Part shown: positions 27,459 through 35,956 of the stretch, one piece after another
Layout of the letters: every line of letters starts with the position of its first letter
Position numbering within the stretch: the stretch's first letter is position 1
From: Selenomonas sp. F0473
Lineage (GTDB): Bacteria; Bacillota; Negativicutes; Selenomonadales; Selenomonadaceae
Length of the DNA: 64,000 bases
Direction: 5' to 3'
NCBI RefSeq assembly: GCF_000315545.1
Contig: NZ_JH992902.1
Span: 1,597,893-1,661,892, forward strand
The notes under the pieces: generated by a model
The model's input: only the letters and a program-made list of their open reading frames with translations
Told to the model about the DNA's origin: nothing
The model's database searches: none
Program-made: the position numbers and the translations under genes

Positions 27459-28553
27459 ATGGATGAGTTTGCATGGCGGGTGCGGCTGGCGAGGCGAAGG
27501 CGCCGAAACCGCCGGAAGTTCCGCTTTGCGGCGGGCATCATCATTGCGACCGTCGCTCTGCTGGCATGGTACCTCGGCTACTATATTCAGCGTCCCGCCT
27601 ATGCGCTCGCACAGGCGGCGGAGGCGCTGGAACGGCATGATACGGAGCTCTTCCTGCGGCGCGTGAATTTGACGGAGGTCTGTGACGCGGGCTATGACGA
27701 CCTCACCTATGTCCTCTTTTCACGCGATACGAATCTAAAAGAAAAGGAGCGTACGGCTTCCGGAAAGTTTTATGAAAATATCAAAGGCTCCGTAGCGGCG
27801 GGACTGGCACACTCGATAGAGGAGGGGCTGCGGAGCGGCGCTTGGCCGGATCCGCAGGGCGCCGATGTGCTGAAGGGGCGCTCGCTGGGCATCGATTACG
27901 AGTATCTGATGGAGTGCAGTCACCTGCGCGACACATCGCTGCTCGGCATTGGAGAGGTTATACGCGAGGGGAGCGCCGCAACGGCGCATATCACGGTGCG
28001 GGATGAGGGGACTGGGCTGGAGTTCCCGTTGGAACTGCGTATGGAGCGCGGTGCGCGCGGCTGGCAGGTCGTTCGTGTGACGAACTATCGTGCGTATCTC
28101 GAAGCCGTCCAGAGTGCGGCGAGCGCGGATCTCTCACGCTATATCGAGGCGACGCGTCCGATTGTCGACCGTTACAACGGCGTCTTCCGTTCAACGCAGC
28201 GTGCATTCCGGAATCTCACGGAGAGCGCGTATGGGACATATACGACGGAGTACCGCACCGCGCTCATCCGTTTGCTCCGAGAGGATATGATCCCGCTGCT
28301 GCGGAAATATCGGAGCGAGCTGGATGCCGTGGAGGTGCCTCTCGGCGCGCAGTATCTCGCGGCGCAGCGCAAGGCATCGGTCGACGCGACCGTCGCCGCG
28401 TATGAAAGTTTCGTCCGCGGGCTTGACGACGGACTGCCGGAGGAGTTCGTCCGAGCCGAGACGCTGCATAAGATCGCGCTCACCTACGATCTGCGTGTCG
28501 GCGATATGATCCGCCGCGGGGCGGTGAGCAAGGAGACGCCCGCGACGCCGTGA
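27459..28553 (+). CDS. Membrane-anchored DUF2939-like protein of unknown function
   Basis: A 364-residue protein with a strongly basic start (RVRLARRRRRNRRKFR), one transmembrane helix about residues 21-43 (FAAGIIIATVALLAWYLGYYI) and a large extracytoplasmic part. The segment right after the helix, RPAYALAQAAEALERHDTELFLRRV, resembles the DUF2939 pattern in which paired residues after a membrane anchor introduce a small alpha/beta domain. The C-terminal third is predicted mostly helical. The frame is open upstream, but GGAGGACGCGGCGG precedes the ATG at 27459. The VOC gene follows after 25 bases and may be co-transcribed. No catalytic motif is visible. Confidence 0.7.
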   Translation: MDEFAWRVRLARRRRRNRRKFRFAAGIIIATVALLAWYLGYYIQRPAYALAQAAEALERHDTELFLRRVNLTEVCDAGYDDLTYVLFSRDTNLKEKERTASGKFYENIKGSVAAGLAHSIEEGLRSGAWPDPQGADVLKGRSLGIDYEYLMECSHLRDTSLLGIGEVIREGSAATAHITVRDEGTGLEFPLELRMERGARGWQVVRVTNYRAYLEAVQSAASADLSRYIEATRPIVDRYNGVFRSTQRAFRNLTESAYGTYTTEYRTALIRLLREDMIPLLRKYRSELDAVEVPLGAQYLAAQRKASVDATVAAYESFVRGLDDGLPEEFVRAETLHKIALTYDLRVGDMIRRGAVSKETPATP

Positions 28554-28578
28554 GGGGAAGGAGAGCCGGTGTGCAGCG

Positions 28579-28980
28579 ATGACGCAGATCAAACGATTGG
28601 ATCACTTTGTCTTAACCACCGCCCGATTGGACGAGTGTCTGCATTTTTACGCGGACGTTTTGGGGATGCGGGTCAGTCATGAAAACGGACGCTATGCGCT
28701 GTTCTTCGGCCGACAGAAAATCAACATCCACACGCGGCCGACAGAGTTCCTGCCCGCGGCGGCGTGCCCGCAGCCCGGCGCGCTCGACCTCTGCTTCGTC
28801 GTTGACGGCCCGATCGAGGAGGCACGGCGCATGCTGCGCGCGCGGGGGATCGTGCCGGAGACCGAGATTGTAAAGCGCCGCGGGGCGCTCGGGGATATGC
28901 GCAGCATCTACCTGCGCGACCCCGACGGGAATCTTGTCGAGTTGTGCAGTTATGAAACCGGGGCAAATGAAAACGCCTGA
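28579..28980 (+). CDS. VOC-fold (glyoxalase/bleomycin resistance superfamily) protein
   Basis: A 133-residue protein with the two beta-alpha-beta-beta-beta units of the vicinal oxygen chelate fold: RLDHFVLTTARLDECLHFYADVLGM at the start and SIYLRDPDGNLVELCSYE at the end. The His in LDHFVL and Glu in NLVELCSY are the usual metal ligands. It could be a lyase, dioxygenase or thiol-transfer type; the substrate is not evident. The ribosome binding site (GGAAGGAG) is rather far from the ATG. The stop codon lies inside a terminator. Confidence 0.85.
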   Translation: MTQIKRLDHFVLTTARLDECLHFYADVLGMRVSHENGRYALFFGRQKINIHTRPTEFLPAAACPQPGALDLCFVVDGPIEEARRMLRARGIVPETEIVKRRGALGDMRSIYLRDPDGNLVELCSYETGANENA

Positions 28981-29003
28981 GCGAGCGCTCGGGCGTTTTG
29001 TCG
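28970..29003 (+). terminator. Terminator overlapping the end of the VOC gene
   Basis: AAAACGCCTGAGCG pairs with CGCTCGGGCGTTTT (one G-U), followed by GTCGTTTTG. The stop codon TGA is part of the left arm. It also faces the converging MATE gene. Confidence 0.75.
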
Positions 29004-29039
29004 TTTTGAGGGGATATTCCTCCGATCACAGTCGGCCCT

Positions 29040-30518
29040 CTATGTTCTTACGCCGAGTTTCCGCCGCAGTCCCCGTTTCCACCCCAGGCAGAGCAGGGCG
29101 ATCATGACGAGGAAGCTTGCGTTGTACGCGTTGTAGACGACGAGCATGGAGTGGATGCCGACGAGATCCCAGGCGTAGCACCACGCGACGCGGAAGATGG
29201 AATAGGCGGCGAGCGACGTCAGCATGGGATAGAACGTGTCGCCGAGGCCGCGGATGGCACCGATGTAGACTTGATTGATGCCGTAGAGCCAGTAGAAGGG
29301 CATCGTCCAGTAGACCGCCTCGAGACTGTTGCGGACAGTGGCGGCATCGTTGGTAAAGAGCGCGATCAGCTGCGGCGCAAAAAACGACGCGATCGCCGCC
29401 ATGAGGGCCGATCCTCCCACGACCGCGCGCAGGCTTGCCCGAACGCCCCGGCGCACGCGGTCGAACTGTGCCGCGCCGACATTTTGCCCGATGAAACTCG
29501 TGAGCGCGATGCCGAACGCGAACAGCGGATAGTAGAGGAACCCCTCGACGCGCGCATAGACCGTCATGCCCGCCATCGCCGCGTACCCGAACGAGTTGAT
29601 GTAGCCTTGGATGACGAGGGAGGAGACGCTCATAAAGACGGCCTGCATCCCCGCGGGGATGCTCATGCGGACGATCGGGGCGAGATAGCCCGCGTGAAAG
29701 AGCGGGCGGCGCACCGTGAACCGCCACGCGCCGTGCAGGTGAAAGATCTTATGCAGAACGAGCGCGGCGGCGGCATACTGGGAGACGACGGTCGCGATTG
29801 CCGCGCCTTTGATGCCGAGCGGGAATACGATGAGGAGCAGAACGTCGAGCGCGATATTGAGGACGACGGCGATGAAGAGATAGCGGAGCGCGCTGGTCGT
29901 GTTGCCGAGCGCGCGCAGGATCGCCGTCGCCGTGTTGTAGAAGAGCTGCGCGAGCATACCGAGGAAAGAGACGCCGAGATAGGCCGCGGCGAGCGGCACG
30001 ATATCCTCCGGCGTATTGAGTCCCGCGAGCATGGCGGGGATTGCCGCCAGCCCGCCGAACGTAAAAAAGATAGAAAAGACGAGGACAACGACAAAGATGG
30101 TCTGCACCAGCGTGTTCAGTTTTTCATAGGAATGCGCGCCGTACAGATGCGAGACGAGCACGCTCAGTCCCGCCGAGCAGCCGATGAAGAAATTGACGAT
30201 GACCGAGAGGATGAGACCGGCCGTGCCGACCGCAGCGAGGGACTCCGCGCCGAGCGTTTGCCCGACGATTGCCGTGTCCGCGATCGTGTAGAACTGCTGC
30301 AGCAGCTGCGTGAGTAAAATAGGGAACATGAATACAAGCAGCTGCCGCAGGATCGGGCCGCTCGTAAAATCCTGCTGATCCGCACTCTCAAAGAGCAGAA
30401 CGTGCAGGTGATGCAGATTGTGATGCAAAAAGTCGTAGGCGAGGGGATTGTGGATGCCGTAGATGCGCTCCTTGCGTTTCATTGCGCATAGGCGATTCTT
30501 CATCGTCCGGATGTTCAT
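29040..30518 (-). CDS. MATE-family multidrug/Na+ exporter
   Basis: An inner-membrane protein with twelve hydrophobic segments in two similar halves, as in MATE antiporters, which export cationic drugs or metabolites in exchange for Na+ or H+. FPILLTQLLQQFYTIADTAIVGQTLG opens the first half and SIPAGMQAVFMSVSSLVIQGYINSFG the second; IGQNVGA follows. Relatives normally begin close to DFTSGPILRQLL; here about 55 residues precede it (MNIRTMKNRLC..., His-rich HHNLHHLHVLLF). The start is uncertain: ATGs at 30518, 30503 and 30482 all lack a good ribosome binding site, and the best promoter puts the transcript start near 30518. The frame itself continues to 30728. Confidence 0.88.
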   Translation of the reverse strand: MNIRTMKNRLCAMKRKERIYGIHNPLAYDFLHHNLHHLHVLLFESADQQDFTSGPILRQLLVFMFPILLTQLLQQFYTIADTAIVGQTLGAESLAAVGTAGLILSVIVNFFIGCSAGLSVLVSHLYGAHSYEKLNTLVQTIFVVVLVFSIFFTFGGLAAIPAMLAGLNTPEDIVPLAAAYLGVSFLGMLAQLFYNTATAILRALGNTTSALRYLFIAVVLNIALDVLLLIVFPLGIKGAAIATVVSQYAAAALVLHKIFHLHGAWRFTVRRPLFHAGYLAPIVRMSIPAGMQAVFMSVSSLVIQGYINSFGYAAMAGMTVYARVEGFLYYPLFAFGIALTSFIGQNVGAAQFDRVRRGVRASLRAVVGGSALMAAIASFFAPQLIALFTNDAATVRNSLEAVYWTMPFYWLYGINQVYIGAIRGLGDTFYPMLTSLAAYSIFRVAWCYAWDLVGIHSMLVVYNAYNASFLVMIALLCLGWKRGLRRKLGVRT

Positions 30519-30526
30519 AATGAAAT

Positions 30527-30554
30527 ATTTTAACACAGAAATAGATTCGTTGAA
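30527..30554 (-). promoter_or_regulatory. Possible promoter of the MATE gene
   Basis: Minus strand TTCAAC (30554-30549), 16 bases, TAAAAT (30532-30527). Transcription would start almost at the first candidate ATG, implying a leaderless message or use of a downstream ATG. Confidence 0.45.
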
Positions 30555-30556
30555 AG

Positions 30557-30598
30557 AAAAAAGACTGGGGCACGAACGCATTTCAGCGTCGGTGCCTC
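30557..30598 (-). terminator. Terminator upstream of the MATE gene
   Basis: Minus strand: GAGGCACCGACGC and GCGTTCGTGCCCC form an imperfect stem around TGAAAT, followed by AGTCTTTTTTC. Probably ends transcription coming from the receptor-porin gene; it abuts the MATE promoter. Confidence 0.6.
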
Positions 30599-30706
30599 GG
30601 CCCGTTATCATACGCCGGCACGTGTCTGTGCCGTATGCCGATCTTCGATCGCGCGGCAATCGCACGGCGATGCGCCAAAATCCCGTACATAGAACCGTAA
30701 CCTGAG

Positions 30707-30827
30707 TGACAGTCAAGCCTCCCTGCACGGCTAGGAATTAGGAGGGCACAAGGGAGTCGTAGTTGTTCGCTACGTCGACCGCAGTATCCGACGCAATGAC
30801 ACCGCCGTGCGCCAAGATTGGCTGTCA
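30707..30827. repeat. Diverged copy of the 121-bp palindromic repeat
   Basis: Bounded by TGACAGTCAAGCC and GATTGGCTGTCA, with an internal GGCTAGGAATTAGGAG that matches the TAGCTAGGAATGAGGAG of the adjacent copy at 30845. Same length as the other copies but different ends. Confidence 0.55.
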
Positions 30828-30844
30828 CGCCGCCGCAGCCCCTC

Positions 30845-30966
30845 TGACGCGGAAGTTTCGATGCATAGCTAGGAATGAGGAGAATGCGAGCGACGGCGTA
30901 GTAAAAAGCTACTCCTAGCGAAGCATTCTCCGAAATGACAACGCTAGGCGCGAAAATCCCGCGTCA
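30845..30966. repeat. 121-bp palindromic repeat, copy overlapping the receptor-porin stop codon
   Basis: Ends TGACGCGGAAGTTTCGATGC and GCGCGAAAATCCCGCGTCA form terminal inverted repeats; the centre carries GCGTAGTAAAAAGCTACTCC. The last three bases (TCA, 30964-30966) are the TGA stop of the minus-strand gene. Related copies lie at 46655, 47438 and 47573. The 445-base interval 30519-30963 holds only this, the diverged copy, and the terminator and promoter near 30550. Confidence 0.85.
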
Positions 30967-33900
30967 GAATCTATAGGTTACCTGCATCCGGAAATAATCC
31001 CCCAGTCGGAAGTGTTCGGGCGTGTAGAGCGTGTCGCGCATCTGCGTGCTGCGCGCGCCGAAAGTATACATCGCCTCAAGCATGAGGTCACGCGCGGGGA
31101 CGAAGGCAATGCCCGTGGTAAAGGAGCGGATGCCGTCGAGGTAGCGGTCGGGCAGATCTGCGCCCGTGCCGCCGAGGAATGCGCCGTGCTCAAAGTTCTT
31201 GTAGTCGAGGTAGACACCCCAGCTGCCGGGAATATCCATGTCGGGAATGCCGAAGTCCAGACGCATGACCCAGAAGTACGGCACAGAGCCGCCGCCCGTA
31301 TAGCGTCCGTAGATGTCCCTGCCGCCGTGGAAGTAACGTCCCGTCGCAGCGCGGTTGATGCCGTAGTCGAAGGAGAACATCGTGCGCGGTCCCAGGACTG
31401 CGCGTGCGCCGATGCCGATGACATTCGCGATGGGGAGTTTCTCGCCCTTCACATCCATGCCGTGTCCGAAGGAGTGCAGCGTCCACAGCTCCGCACCGAG
31501 GCGGCTGCCGAACTGATGGCGTACCTTGAGGAAGCCCGCACGCTCCATCTTTGGAATCACGTCGTGTTTCAGCAGGAAGCCGGGCTGGCGGAAGGCGATG
31601 GGGGCACCGGGGAGAGGGATGGGGGCTCCGTTTACAGGATTAAACTGGACAGAGTTGCTAAGCCTCTCCAAGAAATGAGAAACTCCATTATATGTATGAT
31701 TTGATCCTGCGTCTGTGCCGCGGATGGTTGCCGTCTCCCCAACGAAATCCGTGAACATACGGTCGATTGCCTGCGCACGCGTCAGCGGCTGCCCGTCCTC
31801 CGTCTCGTAGGTGCTGCCTGCATCTTCGACAGACTTTAGGATGTCGTCCATCATCGTCCGGATATTCTCGGAGCGCATCAGCCCCTCGACACCACCATAT
31901 TTGGGATTATCGAGCAAACTCTGATCGAGTGAATTGTGTGCAGAGACATATTTCAATGCCTCTCTGCTATTATCCCGATAGAGGTCTCGAACAACGCCGT
32001 CGCCGCGCCGTACAACAACGCGTGCGCGGTAGAATGTGGTATAGGCACTGGATACCTTGCCGCGACTAGGACCTTCTTCCACGAATTTGTTCCATTGGTT
32101 TTCATAGTGTCCGCCCGGCTCGGCATTGGCACGGCGCTGCATCTCTGTATCGATAGATTTGAGGATGCCGACCAGTTCGCGGATGACTTCGAGCTTCTTC
32201 TCAGCAATCTGCACATCCGAGAGTGCGGGATCGCGCACCCAGTTGCCATTCGCATCTTGAATCTTGCCCGCGTTGTTATACTTCTCGCGGAAGTTCGCCG
32301 GTGCATTCGGGTCGTAGTTCATGGGATAGAGGTGTGCGTTCGTATTGTCGTTCGTATGGGTATAGTAGCCAAGCAGTTCGTTGAGCGTTGGGGCGCGGCG
32401 GATGATTGTTGCCTCCTTGTGACTGTAGGCGCTGTCGTAGACACCTGTCGTGCGGGAGAAGTCGCCAAAGCCGGCGGCGACCTGCGTACGGTCCTTCGTA
32501 TAGAGGACGCGTGCGCCGTCGTACTCCTTGCCGAACCAATAGCCCGTTACGCCCATTGGCTCGTGGATGCGCCCGAACGTCCAGTCCCAGCGTCCCGGGC
32601 TGCCCGTGACCTCGGCGCGTTCGATGTGAACACCGCCGAGCCCCTTATTTTCATCTACGGGATTCGCCGCATCGTTTGCCTTGCCCGTTGCGAGCACAGC
32701 CTTGACCCCGAGCTTGTCGTCAATGCGGTAGTCCGCGCCGATGCGCAGACGCTGCCCGAAGCCGTGTCCCGGGCGGTCAGCGTAGTTGCGTGCCGCCGCT
32801 TCGTCCGCCTGCGTCTCCTTCGTCTCGCGCATCTCCACACGGTCGTAGCCGCGATAGGTGCTCGTACGCATACGGTAGTCGCCGAAGAAGTCGAGGCTGC
32901 CCTTTGCCCTGCCGTCCGTCGCAGTCTCGGGACGGCGCAGGAAGAAGTCGTCTCCGTAGAAGTTTTTCAGCGGCACACCGTCCCGATCAACGAGTACGCC
33001 GTCCGCATTGCGATGAATTCCCGTGCCGAGGAACGAGCCGAAATCGTCGAATTTCATATTCACGCCGAAGCGGAACGTGCGGTCATGATAGGCGCGATCG
33101 TCGTCCTGATGGTTGAAGAGGTTGTCCACCCCTGCGTAGACGGTGAAGTCCTTGCGGATGTCCTTCTCGACGAGCAGGTTCCAAATGCCGAAACTCTTTT
33201 CACGGTACTCGCCGCGCTTGCGGGTGTAGTTGCCCGAGCCATCCTTTTCAAACAGGTTGTCTGTCTTAACGGAGTTGCTGTCGAGCATCCGGCTGAAGAA
33301 GCTGCCCCAGAATGCCGCACGCCAGCCGTGTGCATCGTCCTTGTAGTTGACACCGACATCGAATTTATGCGTCGGGCGATCGAGCAGGCGGCGCGGCAGC
33401 TCGTCGTCGCTCGCGTTGATTGCGTGCAGGTAGGTATAGCCGAGCTTTGCACTCCAGTTCTTGTTGAACTTGTGCTGGACCTCTGCCTCGATCCCCGTGA
33501 GCTTTGCCTTGCCGATGTTGCGGAAGCTGTAGATGCGGTCGGGGACGTTGCGGAAACTCTTGCCGTGGAAGTTGAAGTCCACGAGCTGACCCGTGAAGTA
33601 GTGGGTCATATAGTCCGAGATCTCGTTGTGGAACACACCGACCTTGCCGTAGGTGTGTTCGTTCTCTCCCTCGAGTGCGAGATCGATGTTGAACGATTTC
33701 TCGGGCTTCAGATTCGGATTGCCGATCCAGTACCAGCCGAGATGATTTGCACCCGTACCGCCGTACATCTCCCAGTTGTAGAACAGCTCGCCGAGCCCCG
33801 GCTCGCCGTAGCCCGTGCCGATGTTCGCCTTGAGCCGTCGGTGTTTCGCAAGCATGTGTGTCATGCCGAGGTTAAACGTTGCGTGCGACCCGAAGCGGTT

Positions 33901-35682
33901 GCTGTGATCGATGCGCAGGATGGGCGTGAGGATGGTCTTCGGCGTGACCTGCCAGCTGTCCTGTACATAGGCGTAGGTCTTTGTGAGATCTGCTTCGCCG
34001 ATCAACAGCTGGTTTTTACGCTCCTCGAACACCTGTCCGTAATATTTCCCGTTGAATGTGATGTTTTTGTCCTGTTTGTAGGCGGGATTCGATCCGTCGT
34101 ACAACAGCCCGTAGTATCCCAGTGTAGGAGCGTATTTATACATCATGGGCAGGTTATTGAATTTGGGATCGCTGAAATCGTTCTGCGCATTCAAGAGATC
34201 GTTGAACGCATTGAATTTATCTTCTAAATCAGGATCGGAGAAGCCGCTTTCAGCGTAAGCTTTTGCTTCCTCGTACGTCATTGGCGGCTTTTCCGAACCG
34301 TAGTATTCACCGTTCTTGTCCCAGATAAAGCCGTTCTCGTTGCGGAGAAATTTATAGTTGTGGACATACGAGTCCGGCTCATCGTCCTTCCCCGCCGTAT
34401 TGTCCTCGACCGCGAGCGACTTATCATAGTCCCACGGGTTGATCCTTTTCGTGTAACTCTTTGGTGCATTGCGCAGACGTGAGCCCTCGGCGTACTCCTT
34501 TTGCCAGCCGAAGCCGTAGCTGAGATAGTGCGCGTCGTTTACGGCGGTGTTGAAGTGCAGGTCGACGTTCGTCTGCGTGTGGTCAAGATAGTCCACACCT
34601 GCGAGACTGTTCTTGCCCGAGTATTTGTCACGCCCGCTGCTGTAGTAAGTGAGGAGGGTCGAGTCGTCCTCACGCAGCTTGCCGTAGCCGTAGTTCAGCG
34701 TGAAGTCCGTATTCTTGCCGATGCGGCCCTCGTAGCTGAGACTGTACGTGTCACGCTTGCGGTCGCGCTGGTACACCTGCATCGGCTCGAAGAACGAACC
34801 GAGCGGGTAGAGTTCGCCCTTGTTGCGCCGCTGCATATTCTCGCGCTCTGTCGTGAAGCGGAAGGAGAGCTTGTTCGCATCATCAAAGCTGTAGGAACCG
34901 CTCACGCCGTCGTTCTTGATCGAGCCGTAGAAGCGCAGCGACGGTTTGAAATCCTCGTACCAGTTCTCGCCTGCGATGAACTGTTTGCCGTCGGAGTAGA
35001 CGGGCATCACCTCACGCTTTGATGTCCACCCGCTGAGGTTCAGCTTGCCCATGTCACCCGAATCCGCACGCAGGTAGAAGTTCGCGGGCAGGGTGTTCGT
35101 CTCCGTGCCGCTATGACCGCGGGAGCTGTGATAGCGTCCTTCGATGTTCAGCGAGACGGACGGATTCTTCACGCCCTGCTTCGTGATGACGTGGATCACG
35201 CCGCCGATGGCATCCGCGCCGTACTTTGCGCTCGCTGCACCGCGGATGATCTCAATGCGCTCGATGTTCTCCGCACCGATGCGCAGCAGCTCGTCGCCGT
35301 TGCCGTTGTATTTCGCTTCGCCGCCGAGCACGCGCTGCCCATCCACGAGCAGCAGCGTGTGGCGCGGGTCACCTCCGCGGATTGATACGCCGACGTTGCC
35401 CATGGCGTCAATCGTGCGCGTAACGCCGACTTCGTTGAAGATCACGTCTTCGACGGACTTTGCCTGCTTGCGCGCGATGTCGTCCTTTGTGATGATCGTC
35501 GTCGACTGGGACTCGTACTTCGCGTCTTCCTTCGCGGCGTCCGCCTCCACGTGAACGTCGGCGGTAGAAACGCTGTTCTCATGCGGCGAGCCGTCATCCG
35601 CCCATGCGGTACAGACAGGCGCGGCAAGCCATGCGCAGACTGCGCAGGTGAGGAGGCGTTTTTGACCTCGTTTGGTCATCAT
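30964..35682 (-). CDS. TonB-dependent receptor fused to a second outer-membrane beta-barrel
   Basis: A 1572-residue protein, about twice the usual receptor length, in one open frame. Residues 1-28 are a signal peptide (ends CTAWA). The plug (about 45-170) has VSIRGGDPRHTLLLVDGQ, ENIERIEIIRGAASAKYGA and IGGVIHVITK. A receptor barrel runs to about residue 885, with TGYGEPGLGELFY, NPNLKPEKSFNIDLALEG, GIEAEVQHKF and the typical last strands VYAGVDNLFN and RTFRFGVNMKF. A second part (about 920-1572) starts GSLDFFGDYRMRTSTYRG, shows alternating strand patterns and ends RLGDYFRMQVTYRF with the C-terminal Phe of a complete barrel, resembling a porin. AAAGGAGAACCACA selects the first of two ATGs at 35682. 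Ligand unknown. The stop codon is supplied by the 121-bp repeat. Confidence 0.88.
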   Translation of the reverse strand: MMTKRGQKRLLTCAVCAWLAAPVCTAWADDGSPHENSVSTADVHVEADAAKEDAKYESQSTTIITKDDIARKQAKSVEDVIFNEVGVTRTIDAMGNVGVSIRGGDPRHTLLLVDGQRVLGGEAKYNGNGDELLRIGAENIERIEIIRGAASAKYGADAIGGVIHVITKQGVKNPSVSLNIEGRYHSSRGHSGTETNTLPANFYLRADSGDMGKLNLSGWTSKREVMPVYSDGKQFIAGENWYEDFKPSLRFYGSIKNDGVSGSYSFDDANKLSFRFTTERENMQRRNKGELYPLGSFFEPMQVYQRDRKRDTYSLSYEGRIGKNTDFTLNYGYGKLREDDSTLLTYYSSGRDKYSGKNSLAGVDYLDHTQTNVDLHFNTAVNDAHYLSYGFGWQKEYAEGSRLRNAPKSYTKRINPWDYDKSLAVEDNTAGKDDEPDSYVHNYKFLRNENGFIWDKNGEYYGSEKPPMTYEEAKAYAESGFSDPDLEDKFNAFNDLLNAQNDFSDPKFNNLPMMYKYAPTLGYYGLLYDGSNPAYKQDKNITFNGKYYGQVFEERKNQLLIGEADLTKTYAYVQDSWQVTPKTILTPILRIDHSNRFGSHATFNLGMTHMLAKHRRLKANIGTGYGEPGLGELFYNWEMYGGTGANHLGWYWIGNPNLKPEKSFNIDLALEGENEHTYGKVGVFHNEISDYMTHYFTGQLVDFNFHGKSFRNVPDRIYSFRNIGKAKLTGIEAEVQHKFNKNWSAKLGYTYLHAINASDDELPRRLLDRPTHKFDVGVNYKDDAHGWRAAFWGSFFSRMLDSNSVKTDNLFEKDGSGNYTRKRGEYREKSFGIWNLLVEKDIRKDFTVYAGVDNLFNHQDDDRAYHDRTFRFGVNMKFDDFGSFLGTGIHRNADGVLVDRDGVPLKNFYGDDFFLRRPETATDGRAKGSLDFFGDYRMRTSTYRGYDRVEMRETKETQADEAAARNYADRPGHGFGQRLRIGADYRIDDKLGVKAVLATGKANDAANPVDENKGLGGVHIERAEVTGSPGRWDWTFGRIHEPMGVTGYWFGKEYDGARVLYTKDRTQVAAGFGDFSRTTGVYDSAYSHKEATIIRRAPTLNELLGYYTHTNDNTNAHLYPMNYDPNAPANFREKYNNAGKIQDANGNWVRDPALSDVQIAEKKLEVIRELVGILKSIDTEMQRRANAEPGGHYENQWNKFVEEGPSRGKVSSAYTTFYRARVVVRRGDGVVRDLYRDNSREALKYVSAHNSLDQSLLDNPKYGGVEGLMRSENIRTMMDDILKSVEDAGSTYETEDGQPLTRAQAIDRMFTDFVGETATIRGTDAGSNHTYNGVSHFLERLSNSVQFNPVNGAPIPLPGAPIAFRQPGFLLKHDVIPKMERAGFLKVRHQFGSRLGAELWTLHSFGHGMDVKGEKLPIANVIGIGARAVLGPRTMFSFDYGINRAATGRYFHGGRDIYGRYTGGGSVPYFWVMRLDFGIPDMDIPGSWGVYLDYKNFEHGAFLGGTGADLPDRYLDGIRSFTTGIAFVPARDLMLEAMYTFGARSTQMRDTLYTPEHFRLGDYFRMQVTYRF

Positions 35683-35750
35683 TGTGGTTCTCCTTTGAGG
35701 GTATGGATATTTATTGTATCTCTTTGGAATAGAATGAGAATACATATCAA

Positions 35751-35779
35751 ATTATACGATGAATAAAATAAAATGTCCA
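35751..35779 (-). promoter_or_regulatory. Promoter of the receptor-porin gene
   Basis: Minus strand TGGACA (35779-35774), 17 bases, TATAAT (35756-35751). The AT-rich stretch just downstream (GAATAGAATGAGAATAC at 35728-35744 on the plus strand) vaguely recalls a Fur box but is too imperfect to call. The rest of 35780-35900 is AT-rich without other signals. Confidence 0.75.
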
Positions 35780-35908
35780 TATGTTTATGAAAAAAATATT
35801 ATTATGTTCAATATTAGAGAAAATACAATTTATATTAGAACCATCAGAATCATTTCTAAATAAGATACAGGAGAATCGTTCGCGCGTTGATTTATGGGAT
35901 CGCGGCCA

Positions 35909-35937
35909 AATAAAAAACCGCCCTTACGAGCGGTTTC
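35909..35937 (-). terminator. Terminator of the metNIQ operon
   Basis: Minus strand GAAACCGCTCGTAAGGGCGGTTTTTTATTT: a stem of AACCGC/GCGGTT with flanking pairs followed by a T-rich tract, 20 bases after the metQ stop. Confidence 0.8.
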
Positions 35938-35956
35938 CTGTCCTGTGCCGGAGTTC

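Noticed and set aside
31936-34227. A 763-codon plus-strand frame opposite the receptor-porin gene
   Set aside because: Antisense shadow of a convincing outer-membrane protein frame; no start signal or domain.
35725-35750. A possible Fur box in the leader of the receptor-porin gene
   Set aside because: GAATAGAATGAGAATAC shares some GATAAT-like units but has too many mismatches and no clear dyad; an iron role cannot be claimed from it.
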